Assembly: GCF_004745575.1 (NCBI RefSeq)
Contig: NZ_RPEM01000004.1
Span: 186,001-250,000, forward strand
DNA length: 64,000 nt
Direction: 5' to 3'
DNA from: Pseudotabrizicola sediminis
GTDB taxonomy: Bacteria; Pseudomonadota; Alphaproteobacteria; Rhodobacterales; Rhodobacteraceae
Positions within the stretch are counted from its first letter, which is position 1. Each line of letters begins with the position of its first letter. Below, piece by piece: positions 1 to 8,314 of the stretch. The notes under the pieces are model-generated. The model did no database searches and had not been told where the DNA came from. It saw only the letters and a program-made list of their open reading frames with translations. Both the position numbers and the translations under genes were made by a program.

Positions 1-632
1 CGCCCGTAAAACGGAACAGCGCAGGCCAGTTCCGGATAGGCGACCGCTGCGGCATTCGCGACACCGCCGCCATAGCAGAACCCGGTGATCCCGACCTTGC
101 CGGTCGTCGCGTCATGAGTCATCAGAAAATCGATGGCCGCGAAAAAGTCGTTCATCAGCTTTTCCGGATCGACTTGGGCCTGCAATTCACGCCCCTTTTC
201 ATCATTTCCGGGGTAGCCGCCGACCGATGACAACCCGTCCGGGGCCAGTGCGATGTATCCGGCTTTGGCCACACGGCGGGCCACATCCTCGATGTAAGGG
301 TTCAGACCCCGGTTTTCATGGACCACGACCACCGCAGCCACCTTACCGGTCGCCGCCACAGGCCGCACCAGATAGCCGCGCACCTCGCCATGGCCATTGG
401 GCGAAGGATAGGTGATGTAATCGGCGACGATGTCCGGGTCGGTAAAGGCAACCTGCTGGGCCAGCGCATAGTTGGGCGAGATCGCCGACAGCAGCGCCAT
501 TGCAGTTACGCCACCGACGGTGAAGCGCCCTGCCCGATCCAGAAACTCACGCTTCGTGATCTTGCCATGGGCGTAGAAATCGTAAAGCTCCAGCAGATCA
601 GGGTGAAAATCCTTGGCCGTTAATCTGGTCAT
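1..632 (-). CDS. Dienelactone hydrolase family protein, exported (partial)
   Basis: The frame is open from an ATG at 632 down to the window edge (about 210 residues), so the C-terminus is missing. The first 60 residues hold a KREFL motif followed by a hydrophobic stretch ending in ALAQQ, which looks like a Tat- or Sec-type export signal. The rest matches the dienelactone hydrolase alpha/beta-hydrolase family: a VVVVHENRG segment and the nucleophile-elbow sequence GFCYGGG with the candidate catalytic Cys near residue 185. The family hydrolyses lactone or ester bonds; the true substrate is unknown. The catalytic Asp/His lie outside the window. It is transcribed in the same direction as the pst remnant but is not a usual pst partner. 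Confidence 0.85.
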   Translation of the reverse strand, partial: MTRLTAKDFHPDLLELYDFYAHGKITKREFLDRAGRFTVGGVTAMALLSAISPNYALAQQVAFTDPDIVADYITYPSPNGHGEVRGYLVRPVAATGKVAAVVVVHENRGLNPYIEDVARRVAKAGYIALAPDGLSSVGGYPGNDEKGRELQAQVDPEKLMNDFFAAIDFLMTHDATTGKVGITGFCYGGGVANAAAVAYPELACAVPFYG

Positions 633-708
633 GCCGGTCTCCAATTTGATCATTGCTTCTACAAAAGTAGGCCGGAACCGCGCCCAGACCATGCTCACAA
701 ATGCGAGA

Positions 709-732
709 GGGGCCCGCCTTTCGGCAAGCCCC
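709..732 (-). terminator. Hairpin downstream of the pstA remnant
   Basis: GGGGC (709-713) pairs with GCCCC (728-732), and an inner GCC/GGC extends the stem around a TTTC loop. It lies 36 bases past the pstA stop and before the hydrolase gene on the same strand. There is no T-run on the minus strand, so it may be a weak terminator or an mRNA-stabilising structure. Confidence 0.4.
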
Positions 733-767
733 CCTGTTTACCACGTGCGCATTTCTAAAGACCGGGC

Positions 768-1475
768 TTACCAGCGCCGCTCGAACCGGCGGCGCAAGAG
801 GATCGCCGCGACATTCATGACCACAAGGAAAGCCAGAAGCACGATGATCGCACCGGATGACCGCTCGATGAAGGCCGGATCGAGGACACCGCCCTCCAAT
901 GCGCTGGCCGGATAGTTGGTCACGAAGGCGACCATGCCGATCAGCAGCAACGGACCCGTTTCTCCAAGCGCCGAGGCAAGACCGAGGATCGTCCCGGTCA
1001 GGATGCCGGGCGCGGCCAAAGGCAGGACATGGTGGAACACCATCTGCATCTTGGAAGCACCGACACCGAGTGCGGCGTCGCGGATCGAAGGCGGTACGGC
1101 CCGAATGGCGGACCGTGTCGCGATGATGATCGTCGGCAATGTCATCAGCGTGAGGACAAGTGCCCCCACCAATGGGGCTGACGAAGGCAATCCGGCAAAG
1201 TTGATGAAGACCGCAAGGCCCAGGATGCCGTAAACAATTGACGGCACGGCCGCCAGGTTCGAAATATTCACCTCGACGAGGTCGGTGAACCAGTTCTTTG
1301 CCGCGAACTCTTCAAGATAGATCGAGGCACCCACTCCAAGAGGCAAGGTGAATATGAACACCAGAAACATCATGTAGAGAGTGCCCAGAAGCGCCACTCC
1401 CAGTCCTGCAGCCTCGGAACGCAGGTCTGATGCGTCCGGCGCAGTGATGAAGCGCCAGTTGAAGCGGGTTTCCAT
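768..1475 (-). pseudogene. pstA: PstA phosphate permease, C-terminal permease domain (split from its N-terminus)
   Basis: 235 residues from an ATG at 1475 carry the ABC-permease core of PstA: several membrane segments, the YLEEFAAKN...LVEVNISNLAAVPSIVYGILGL signature region, and the EAA-like loop around AALGVGASKMQMVFHHVLP. The N-terminal part of the same protein lies immediately upstream in the same frame (1479-2081), separated by one TGA and an ATT codon. Alphaproteobacterial PstA normally is one chain of about 430-450 residues, which the two pieces add up to. Reinitiation at ATG 1475 could yield a short permease, but with pstS truncated and pstB absent the gene is probably non-functional. 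A sequencing error at the TGA is the main alternative. Confidence 0.8.
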
Positions 1476-1478
1476 AAT

Positions 1479-2081
1479 TCAGGCGTCGACCATCGCGTCG
1501 GCCAAATCCAGCTGAAGAACCGTCACGTTCGAGTCCCGCGCCGCAATGTCACGGTCCACGCGCCCCTTCAGATACCCGTCGATCCGACCCGTGGCGAGGG
1601 CCACGAAGGTGATGGTCTGGCCGACCAACGATGGATCCGCCAGAACCATATCGCGCAGGCGTGCCGGAGCAACCTTGGAGATCATGTCGGCGATTTCTTT
1701 TTCGGAGCTGCCATCGACCGAAATGTTCCGGTCGGTCATGTACTGCACCAGCGAGGCTCCAAGGACGCGCCCGTATCCGACCGTCGTAACCTTTGACATC
1801 TCGGCGAGATCACGATTGCCGGACTTGTCAACGACAGTCGCGTCGATGGTGACCGGGAAGGTGATCTTTGCCTGAACAAAGGCCGATGAACCGTCGCGAA
1901 AGATCGTGAACAGCATGATCGCAAGGGTGGTTAGCGCGATACTTACCGCGATAAGCCCGTAAATGCGAAACCGCTTTTCAGCTGCGTTGCGGCGCCGGGT
2001 GCGAGGGGTATCCGCCATAAGAGAGCTTGTGGTCCGCATCGGAGGCACACCGCTGTCGGGGGATTGAGATATGTCGGTCAT
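1479..2081 (-). pseudogene. pstA: PstA N-terminal domain (DUF3333-type), ends at in-frame TGA
   Basis: This is the first half of PstA: a short cytoplasmic tail rich in Arg, one membrane segment (IYGLIAVSIALTTLAIMLF) and the periplasmic domain found in alphaproteobacterial PstA proteins. The start is taken at ATG 2081 because it overlaps the pstC stop as TAATG, the expected translational coupling; a longer frame up to 2117 would run into pstC. The frame closes at TGA 1481-1479 and continues two codons later with the permease domain, so one substitution (or base-call error) explains the split. Confidence 0.75.
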
Positions 2082-3463
2082 TAGTCGTACTGCTCCCGGT
2101 ATTTGCGCACGAACCACAGGGCGAAGATGTTCAGCCCCAGCGTCAAGAAAAACAGCGTGATGCCAAGCGCAAAGGCGACGAGCGTTTCGGGCGAGTCAAA
2201 GGCAAGGTCACCCGTCAACTGGCTGACGATCTTGACAGTGATGGTCGTCATTGCTTCGAACGGGTTCAGCCCCAGCTTGGCGGCCGCCCCTGCCCCCATG
2301 ACCACAATCATCGTCTCGCCGATGGCACGACTTGCAGCCAGCAGCACCGCGCCGACAATCCCCGGCAAAGCGGCGGGCAACACAACCTGACGGATCGTTT
2401 CAGATTGGGTCGCGCCAAGACCATAAGACCCTTCGCGCAGGGAATTGGGCACCGAGTTGATGATGTCATCCGCCAAGGACGAGATGAACGGCGTGTTCAA
2501 TATTCCGATGACCAGACCGGCCGTCATCACGGACGAGCCGGAATTGCCAAGCCCCGTCGGCACGGCGATAAAGTCGCGCAAGAACGGGCCAACCGTCACG
2601 AGGGCAAAGAGGCCGAAGACAACCGTCGGGATGCCGGCGATCACCTCGATCAGCGGCTTGATCACGTTGCGCACGCGCTGGGGTGCATATTCGGCAGTGT
2701 AGATTGCCGTGAACAGGCCAAGCGGCACTGACACCAGCATCGAGACAAAGCTGATGTAAAGCGTACCCCAGAGCAAGGGCAACAGGCCAAGGTCAGACCC
2801 GCCGCGGAACTGCGGGTTCCAGACAGTGCCGAAGTAGAACTGCGAAATCGGGTATTGACTGAAAAACCGGATCGACTCTGACAGCAGCGACAAGACGATG
2901 CCAACGGTTGTCAGAATGGCAACCGTGGCCGCTGCCATGAACACCCACAGGATGAACTGCTCAGTCACATTACGGGCGCGGAAGTCGCGCGTGGTGCGCA
3001 TGATTGCGAACGCGAAACCGGCAAGCGCAGCGAGGATGACCGTGATGCTCATCGCGACGGCACCATAGGTTTGCGCGATACGATAAGACTTGGCGGCTTC
3101 AAAAACCTCGGCATTGATGTCACTGCCCAGAGCGACACCGACCTGAGCAAGTCGTCCGCGGACATCGGTCACGTCTGCACGCAGCTCACTCAGTTTCGCG
3201 GCGGTTGCATCAGCGGCGACATCTGGTCCCAGCTGCCCGATGACACGCGCATCGATCATGGGGCCCTGGATCAAAAGCCAGAGGACCATCAACAGAAATG
3301 CCGGAACGGCGGTGAAAAGAAAAGCTGCCTGTCCGTAATAGGACGGCAGCGAATGCAGGGCTCGCGCATTTCCACCGGCGCTTTTCAAGGCGCGTGCGCG
3401 CGCCACGATGAAGCCAATGACCGAAATGACCAGGACGATCAGGGAAAGAAGGCCGACACTCAT
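2081..3463 (-). CDS. pstC: Phosphate ABC transporter permease PstC
   Basis: 460 residues with about eight hydrophobic segments. The N-terminal third (two or three membrane helices plus a periplasmic loop) is the extension typical of alphaproteobacterial PstC; the C-terminal 250 residues are the permease domain, with AEYAPQRVRNVIKPLIEVIAGIP-type and GATQSETIRQVVLPAALPGI (EAA loop) regions that contact the ATPase. In a full Pst system PstC pairs with PstA to move phosphate delivered by PstS using PstB. Here it is the only undamaged pst gene: pstS upstream is 5'-truncated, pstA downstream is split, and pstB is missing. It is intact as sequence but probably orphaned in function. Confidence 0.93.
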   Translation of the reverse strand: MSVGLLSLIVLVISVIGFIVARARALKSAGGNARALHSLPSYYGQAAFLFTAVPAFLLMVLWLLIQGPMIDARVIGQLGPDVAADATAAKLSELRADVTDVRGRLAQVGVALGSDINAEVFEAAKSYRIAQTYGAVAMSITVILAALAGFAFAIMRTTRDFRARNVTEQFILWVFMAAATVAILTTVGIVLSLLSESIRFFSQYPISQFYFGTVWNPQFRGGSDLGLLPLLWGTLYISFVSMLVSVPLGLFTAIYTAEYAPQRVRNVIKPLIEVIAGIPTVVFGLFALVTVGPFLRDFIAVPTGLGNSGSSVMTAGLVIGILNTPFISSLADDIINSVPNSLREGSYGLGATQSETIRQVVLPAALPGIVGAVLLAASRAIGETMIVVMGAGAAAKLGLNPFEAMTTITVKIVSQLTGDLAFDSPETLVAFALGITLFFLTLGLNIFALWFVRKYREQYD

Positions 3464-3504
3464 GGCAAAACCGCTTTCAGGAAACGCCTGCGGGCGAAAG
3501 GACT

Positions 3505-3530
3505 GAGAGAGCGCGAAATCGCGCTCTCTC
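3505..3530 (-). terminator. Intercistronic hairpin between pstS and pstC
   Basis: A perfect 12-base inverted repeat, GAGAGAGCGCGA (3505-3516) and TCGCGCTCTCTC (3519-3530), fills the gap between the pstS stop and the pstC start. Such hairpins commonly give more binding protein than permease by partial termination or mRNA protection. The T-rich flank (GGTTTTTC, 3531-3538) lies on the plus-strand side, so it is not a strong terminator in the pst direction. Confidence 0.6.
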
Positions 3531-3544
3531 GGTTTTTCGGTCGA

Positions 3545-4258
3545 TTACTCGATCGGAGCCATCGGCGTGCCGGCAGCGACCATTGCCTGAGTCGCGGCCA
3601 GTTCCGGGTCGGACACCAGGCCATAGGCGGCCAGCGGGCCATCCGGGCCTGCCATGTCATCCGACACGCAGAAGTCAACGTATTCCTGCAGGCCGGGGAT
3701 CACACCCAGATGCGCCTTCTTGATGTAGAAATACAGTGGGCGCGACACAGGATAGTCACCAGCAGCGATCGACTCGGTGGTCGGGACCACGCCTGCCATG
3801 GTGGCAACGCGCAGCTTGTCGGTGTTGTTCTGGTAGAACGTCAGACCAAACACACCGATGCCGTTCTTGTTGGCGTCAACACGGGCCAGAGTTTCGGTGT
3901 AGCCGCCGTCGATGTCGACCGACAGGCCGTCGGTGCGCAGCGCCATGCAGCCTTCTTCAGCAGCATCTTCGTCGCCGTTTGCAGCAGCCTTCAGCGCCTC
4001 GAACGTGCCGTTGTCTTCGCAACCCTGCAGGATCACCTTTTCATCGAACACTTCACGAGTGCCGTGCTTGGTACCCGGAACGAAAACCAGGATGTCCTGT
4101 GCGGGCAGTGCGGGGTTCACATCTGCCCAGGTCTTGGCAGTGTTGTCGACCAGAGCGCCGTCCTTGAGAACCTTGGCAGCCAGCGCAGCATGGATGTCAG
4201 CCTGCGTGTAGGCGAATTCCGGGCCAGTGATGTCCGAAGCGAAGACGATGCCACTGCC
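3545..4258 (-). pseudogene. pstS: PstS phosphate-binding protein, 5'-truncated
   Basis: The C-terminal two thirds of PstS (about 237 codons) are clear: GIVFASDITG, a PGTKHGTREVFDEKV segment (the phosphate-binding SGTRE-like loop) and a late YVDFCVSDD region. Upstream of GSGIVFA the frame hits TAG at 4261-4259. The signal peptide, the N-terminal phosphate-binding loop and roughly 110 residues are absent; only about 170 bases separate this point from the next gene, so they are not hidden in another frame. No in-frame ATG sits near the 5' end. The product could not be exported. This marks a deletion or recombination breakpoint that also removed the pst promoter. Confidence 0.85.
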
Positions 4259-4279
4259 CTAGCGCGCCAGCGGCCCTAG
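4256..4279. repeat. Short direct repeat GCCCTAG at the pstS breakpoint
   Basis: GCCCTAG occurs at 4256-4262 and again at 4273-4279, exactly where PstS homology ends. One copy contains the stop that closes the pstS frame. Short repeats of this kind can be left by illegitimate recombination, but seven bases may also be chance. Confidence 0.35.
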
Positions 4280-4393
4280 GTGCGCGCCGTGGTGATCATC
4301 CGTTTCTGGTCGGCAGATTGTGCAGTCGTTGCCCTGAATCTTACATTCGGCACGCGGCGGTAAAGGTTTTGCTTGCCCCATCGCGCAACCAAC

Positions 4394-4406
4394 GATCAAA
4401 TTGATC
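4394..4406. promoter_or_regulatory. Palindromic operator candidate ahead of the polyamine-type transporter
   Basis: GATCAAATTGATC is a perfect odd palindrome (GATCAA-A-TTGATC) located 22 bases before the TTG start of the ATPase gene, in a locally AT-rich stretch. It is a reasonable binding site for a dimeric repressor. No cognate regulator can be named from sequence. Confidence 0.4.
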
Positions 4407-4428
4407 AAAATATGAGGGAGCGAGTCAC

Positions 4429-5484
4429 TTGACCCAAAAGGTGGCGATCACCGCACAGAACATCATCAAGGCCTTTGGTCAGGGAGCCACCGCGCTGCGG
4501 GCACTGGATGATGTATCGGTAGACATCGCGACCGGAGAGTTCTTTACGCTGCTGGGCCCATCGGGCTGTGGGAAGACCACGCTTTTACGGCTGATCGCAG
4601 GGTTTGAAATGCCAACGGCAGGCAAGATCCTGATCGACGGTGCCGATGTGACCGAAATGCCGCCCAATCGCCGCCCGGTGAATACGGTCTTCCAGTCATA
4701 TGCGTTATTCCCGCATCTGACCGTGGCCGAAAACATAGGCTTTGGCCTAAAAATGCAGGGCAGGCCACAGGCCGAGGTCAAGGCGACCACGGCCGAAATG
4801 CTGGCACTGGTCAAGCTTGACGCGATGGCCGACCGCAAGACCAGCCAGCTTTCCGGCGGCCAGCAACAGCGCGTGGCGCTTGCGCGGGCCTTGGCCCCCC
4901 GGCCAAAGGTGCTGCTGCTGGACGAACCGCTGTCGGCACTGGACCTCAAGCTGCGCAAGGAAATGCAGGTCGAGCTGAAACGCCTGCAGCTTGAAACCGG
5001 GATCACCTTTGTGTTTGTCACCCATGATCAGGAAGAAGCCCTGACCATGAGCGACCGGATCGCGGTGATGAGTGCGGGCAAGGTCCAGCAGGTCGGTGCC
5101 CCGCGTGACATCTACACCCGCCCGGTCAACCGCTTCGTTGCCAGCTTCATCGGAGAGACCAATTTCCTGCCGGTGACTGCAACGCAGCAAGGCGCGCGGC
5201 TGAGCACCGGTGATGTGATTGCCGCTGAAGGGCAGGGCACCGTGCTGATCGTGCGGCCCGAACAGTTGCGCCTTGGCCCGGCAGGGGTCGGGGCCGGCCT
5301 TGCCGCTACAGTGACCGGGGTGGTGTATTTCGGCACTGACATTCACGTCAATCTTGCGCTTTCAGACGGCACCAGCCTGACAGCACGCGTCCCCAGCCCG
5401 GTGGATGGCGGCGCGGATTTCACCACTGGTCAGCCAGTCGCCGTGACCTTTCAGCCGGGCGCTGCCCGCCTGATCCGGGAATAG
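4429..5484 (+). CDS. ABC transporter ATPase, spermidine/putrescine (PotA) type
   Basis: 351 residues. Walker A GPSGCGKT (43-50), Q-loop Gln near 89, signature LSGGQQQ (141-147), Walker B VLLLDEP (161-167) and switch His 199 are all intact, followed by a C-terminal TOBE regulatory domain. The start is TTG at 4429, supported by GGGAG at 4416-4420; the nearby ATG at 4412 opens only six codons. It energises import through the two permeases that follow. The PotA family serves polyamines, opines, 2-aminoethylphosphonate and related cations, so the substrate is not fixed by sequence. First gene of an operon-like run through 8241, possibly to 12720. Confidence 0.9.
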   Translation: MTQKVAITAQNIIKAFGQGATALRALDDVSVDIATGEFFTLLGPSGCGKTTLLRLIAGFEMPTAGKILIDGADVTEMPPNRRPVNTVFQSYALFPHLTVAENIGFGLKMQGRPQAEVKATTAEMLALVKLDAMADRKTSQLSGGQQQRVALARALAPRPKVLLLDEPLSALDLKLRKEMQVELKRLQLETGITFVFVTHDQEEALTMSDRIAVMSAGKVQQVGAPRDIYTRPVNRFVASFIGETNFLPVTATQQGARLSTGDVIAAEGQGTVLIVRPEQLRLGPAGVGAGLAATVTGVVYFGTDIHVNLALSDGTSLTARVPSPVDGGADFTTGQPVAVTFQPGAARLIRE

Positions 5485-5488
5485 CGCC

Positions 5489-6400
5489 ATGAGCCCCGCT
5501 GAACAAAGCCAGCGCAGAAAATCCACCCGCAACGGATGGCTTTTGTCTGCTCCGGCGCTGACGCTGCTGTTCCTTGCGGCATCGGGCCCGCTTTTGATCG
5601 TGCTGGTCTATTCCTTTCTGACCCCCGGCCAATATGGCAATGTGGTGTGGGAGTTCAGTCTGGACGGTTGGGTCGGCATCCTGTTCACCCGCGATATCTT
5701 TGACGGCACAACGAACCTGGCGGACGCGCATCTGACGATCTTCTGGCGGTCGGTCAAACTGTCGCTGATGACCACCGCGCTGACCTTTGCACTCGGCTTT
5801 CCGACCGCGTGGTTCATCGCCACAAGGCCCCCGGCGCAGCGCGCGATGTGGCTGTTTCTGATCACCATCCCGTTCTGGACCAACCTTTTGATCCGCACCT
5901 TTGCGATCAATGAGGTGATCCGCAACGAAGGGTTGATGAACACGGTGCTGATCGGCGCGGGGCTGATTTCCGAACCGATCCGCATCATCAACACAGACAC
6001 GGCCGTGTTCATCGGCATGGCCTATGTCTACCTGCCGCTGATGGTGCTGCCGCTGTTCGCGGCCATCGACCGGTTCGACATGAAGCTGCTGGAGGCGGGA
6101 TATGACCTCTATGCCAGCCGGTTGCAGGTCTTGCGCCATGTCATCCTGCCCATCGTGAAGCCCGGCATCATCGCGGGGTCGATCCTTGTATTTGTCCCCT
6201 CGCTTGGGGCCTATGTCACGCCGCGCGTTCTGGGCGGTGGCAAGAACATGATGATCGGAAACTTCATTGAGTTGCAGTTCGGTCAAGGTCGCAACTGGCC
6301 GCTGGGGGCGGCGCTGTCGATGGCGCTGCTCCTTATCGTGATGGCGGCGCTGCTGATCTATGTCCGCGCCAGCACCAAGGGGAACAATCCGCATGGCTGA
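5489..6400 (+). CDS. ABC transporter permease, PotB type
   Basis: 303 residues with six predicted membrane helices after a charged N-terminus. The EAA loop is visible at EAGYDLYASRLQVLRHVILP (about residues 200-220). Begins four bases after the ATPase stop and overlaps the next permease by 8 bases, so co-translation is likely. Forms the inner-membrane channel with the PotC-type partner. Family: binding-protein-dependent permeases for spermidine/putrescine and related amines; the exact ligand is unknown. Confidence 0.9.
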   Translation: MSPAEQSQRRKSTRNGWLLSAPALTLLFLAASGPLLIVLVYSFLTPGQYGNVVWEFSLDGWVGILFTRDIFDGTTNLADAHLTIFWRSVKLSLMTTALTFALGFPTAWFIATRPPAQRAMWLFLITIPFWTNLLIRTFAINEVIRNEGLMNTVLIGAGLISEPIRIINTDTAVFIGMAYVYLPLMVLPLFAAIDRFDMKLLEAGYDLYASRLQVLRHVILPIVKPGIIAGSILVFVPSLGAYVTPRVLGGGKNMMIGNFIELQFGQGRNWPLGAALSMALLLIVMAALLIYVRASTKGNNPHG

Positions 6401-7196
6401 ACGCAGCTTCGAGGTGTCCCGCCTGCCCGGCTTTGCCACCGTGGCCATTGTGGTCTTTGTGCTGCTGTACCTGCCGATCCTGACGCTGGTGGTGTTCTCG
6501 TTCAACTCCGGCCCCTCCGTTGCAGTCTGGGAGGGCTGGTCACTGCATTGGTATGCTGATGCGTGGAACAATGAAGCCGTGAAAGGTGCCACCGCCCGGT
6601 CGCTGATCATCGCCACCTGTGCCAGCGCGCTTGCCACCACCGTGGCCACCATGGCCGCGCTTGGCACCACCCGGCGGGCGGCTTTTGGCGGCCAGACCTT
6701 CATCTATGTGGTGATCAACCAGCCGCTGATGGTGCCCGAAATCGTGACGGCTGTGGCGCTGCTGATCCTGTTCGGGGTGGTCAAGCAGGCCACCGGCTAT
6801 CAGGGGCTGGCGTATCTGATCCTCGCCCATGCCGCGTTCTGCACGCCCTTTGCCTACCTGCCCATCCGCGCGCGGCTGGAAGGGATGGACCTGAGCCTCG
6901 AAACCGCCGCCGCTGATCTTTACGCCAACCCGTGGCAGACCTTCCGCCATGTCACCTTGCCGCTGCTGGCCCCCGGCATTGCTGCCGGGGCGATGCTGGC
7001 CTTTGTCATCTCTCTGGATGACGTGGTGATCACCGAATTCGTGAAGTCGGCCGGGCAGGATACCCTGCCCACCTACATGCTGGGCCAGATGCGACGCGCC
7101 ATCACGCCCGAGGTCAATGCCATCTCGACCGCCCTTCTGGGGCTGACCGTGGTACTCTTGACCTTGTTCTTCATTCTGACGCGCAAAAAAAACTGA
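6393..7196 (+). CDS. ABC transporter permease, PotC type
   Basis: 267 residues from ATG 6393, which overlaps the TGA of the preceding permease (ATGGCTGA). Six membrane segments; the EAA loop is at AAADLYANPWQTFRHVTLPLLAPGI. The LDDVVITEFVKSAGQDTLP segment is characteristic of PotC-like subunits. Upstream in-frame residues would lie inside the previous gene and are unlikely to be used. Partner of the PotB-type permease. Confidence 0.9.
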   Translation: MAERSFEVSRLPGFATVAIVVFVLLYLPILTLVVFSFNSGPSVAVWEGWSLHWYADAWNNEAVKGATARSLIIATCASALATTVATMAALGTTRRAAFGGQTFIYVVINQPLMVPEIVTAVALLILFGVVKQATGYQGLAYLILAHAAFCTPFAYLPIRARLEGMDLSLETAAADLYANPWQTFRHVTLPLLAPGIAAGAMLAFVISLDDVVITEFVKSAGQDTLPTYMLGQMRRAITPEVNAISTALLGLTVVLLTLFFILTRKKN

Positions 7197-7215
7197 ACCA
7201 ACCGGGAGACGACAG

Positions 7216-8241
7216 ATGAAATGCACGCTGACAGCCTTGGCCTTTCTGGCCGCCACCACCTCTTTGGCGCAGGCCGAAGGGGTTCTGAACCTGTATAACT
7301 GGGGCAATTACACCGGCCCCGATCTGCTGGCCAAGTTCGAGGCGGAGACCGGGATCAAGGTCACCGTCACCGACTACGACAGCAACGACACAGCATTGGC
7401 CAAGATCGAGGCCGGGGGCCATGGCTTTGATCTGGTGGTGCCATCCACCAATTATGTGCCGATCTTTGTCGAAAAGGGGCTGGCGGTTGAGCTGGACCTG
7501 ACCAAGCTGCCCAACCACACCAATATCGCGCCGGAATGGATGGATGTGGCCTGGGACCAGGGCCGCACCCATTCGATCCCATGGCAGTGGGGGTCGATCG
7601 GCCTGTCGGTCAACACCGCCGTTTACACCGGCGACATCAACACGTCGTCGATCTTTCTGGATGTGCCCGATGAGCTGAAAGGCAAGATCAATGTCGTCCC
7701 CGAGATGACCGATGTGGTCAACCTTGCGGTGATGTATGTGGGTGGCGAGCCCTGCACCGAAGACACCGAAGTGCTGAAAAAGGCCCGCGACGTGCTGCTG
7801 GCGGCCAAGCCGCACTGGATCAGCATGGATTACGGTGCCACCGAAAAGCTGTCGAACAACGACTGGGCGGCCTCGGTGAACTGGAACGGATCGTCCATGC
7901 GCGCGCGTCTGGCGAATGACACCGTGGCGCATGGCTACCCCAAGGAAGGCTACCCGATCTTCATGGATTCGGTGATGCTGCTGGCCGACGCCCGCAATGT
8001 CGATCAGGCCTATACGTTCATGAACTTCATCATGGAGCCGGAGAACGCCGCGATGATCTCGGCATTCGCCCGCTATAACAACGGCATCGCCGGGTCTGAT
8101 GCGTTCATGCCCGAAGACATGAAAGCCGCCCCCGAAGTGGTGACGCCGGATGAGCACAAGGCAGCGGGCACGTTCCTGCCCACCTGCTCGCCCACCGCGC
8201 AGCAGTATATGGCCGCCATCTGGACCGAACTTATGAAGTAA
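7216..8241 (+). CDS. Periplasmic spermidine/putrescine-type binding protein (PotD family)
   Basis: 341 residues with a Sec signal peptide (hydrophobic core LTALAFLAATTSLAQA, cleavage after about residue 20). The mature part begins EGVLNLYNWGNYTGPDLL, the hallmark opening of PotD/PotF proteins, and continues with a KFEAETGIKVTVTDYDSND segment. It follows the permease by 19 bases with a GGGAGACGAC ribosome site. It would capture the substrate and deliver it to the permeases. The downstream amidase and amidohydrolase suggest a ligand other than plain spermidine, but that is inference. Confidence 0.9.
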   Translation: MKCTLTALAFLAATTSLAQAEGVLNLYNWGNYTGPDLLAKFEAETGIKVTVTDYDSNDTALAKIEAGGHGFDLVVPSTNYVPIFVEKGLAVELDLTKLPNHTNIAPEWMDVAWDQGRTHSIPWQWGSIGLSVNTAVYTGDINTSSIFLDVPDELKGKINVVPEMTDVVNLAVMYVGGEPCTEDTEVLKKARDVLLAAKPHWISMDYGATEKLSNNDWAASVNWNGSSMRARLANDTVAHGYPKEGYPIFMDSVMLLADARNVDQAYTFMNFIMEPENAAMISAFARYNNGIAGSDAFMPEDMKAAPEVVTPDEHKAAGTFLPTCSPTAQQYMAAIWTELMK

Positions 8242-8314
8242 GCGGTTTTGACAGTCGTTGGGGGGCTGATCGCCCCCCACACCCACAAGAGTATTTTCCA
8301 AAGGTGAAAGCAGC

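Noticed and set aside
1520-1536. tRNA-like GTTCGAGTCCC sequence
   Set aside because: Lies inside pstA and no acceptor or anticodon stem can be formed around it.
3071-4279. 402-codon open frame on the plus strand
   Set aside because: Antisense to pstC and pstS; low-complexity shadow translation.
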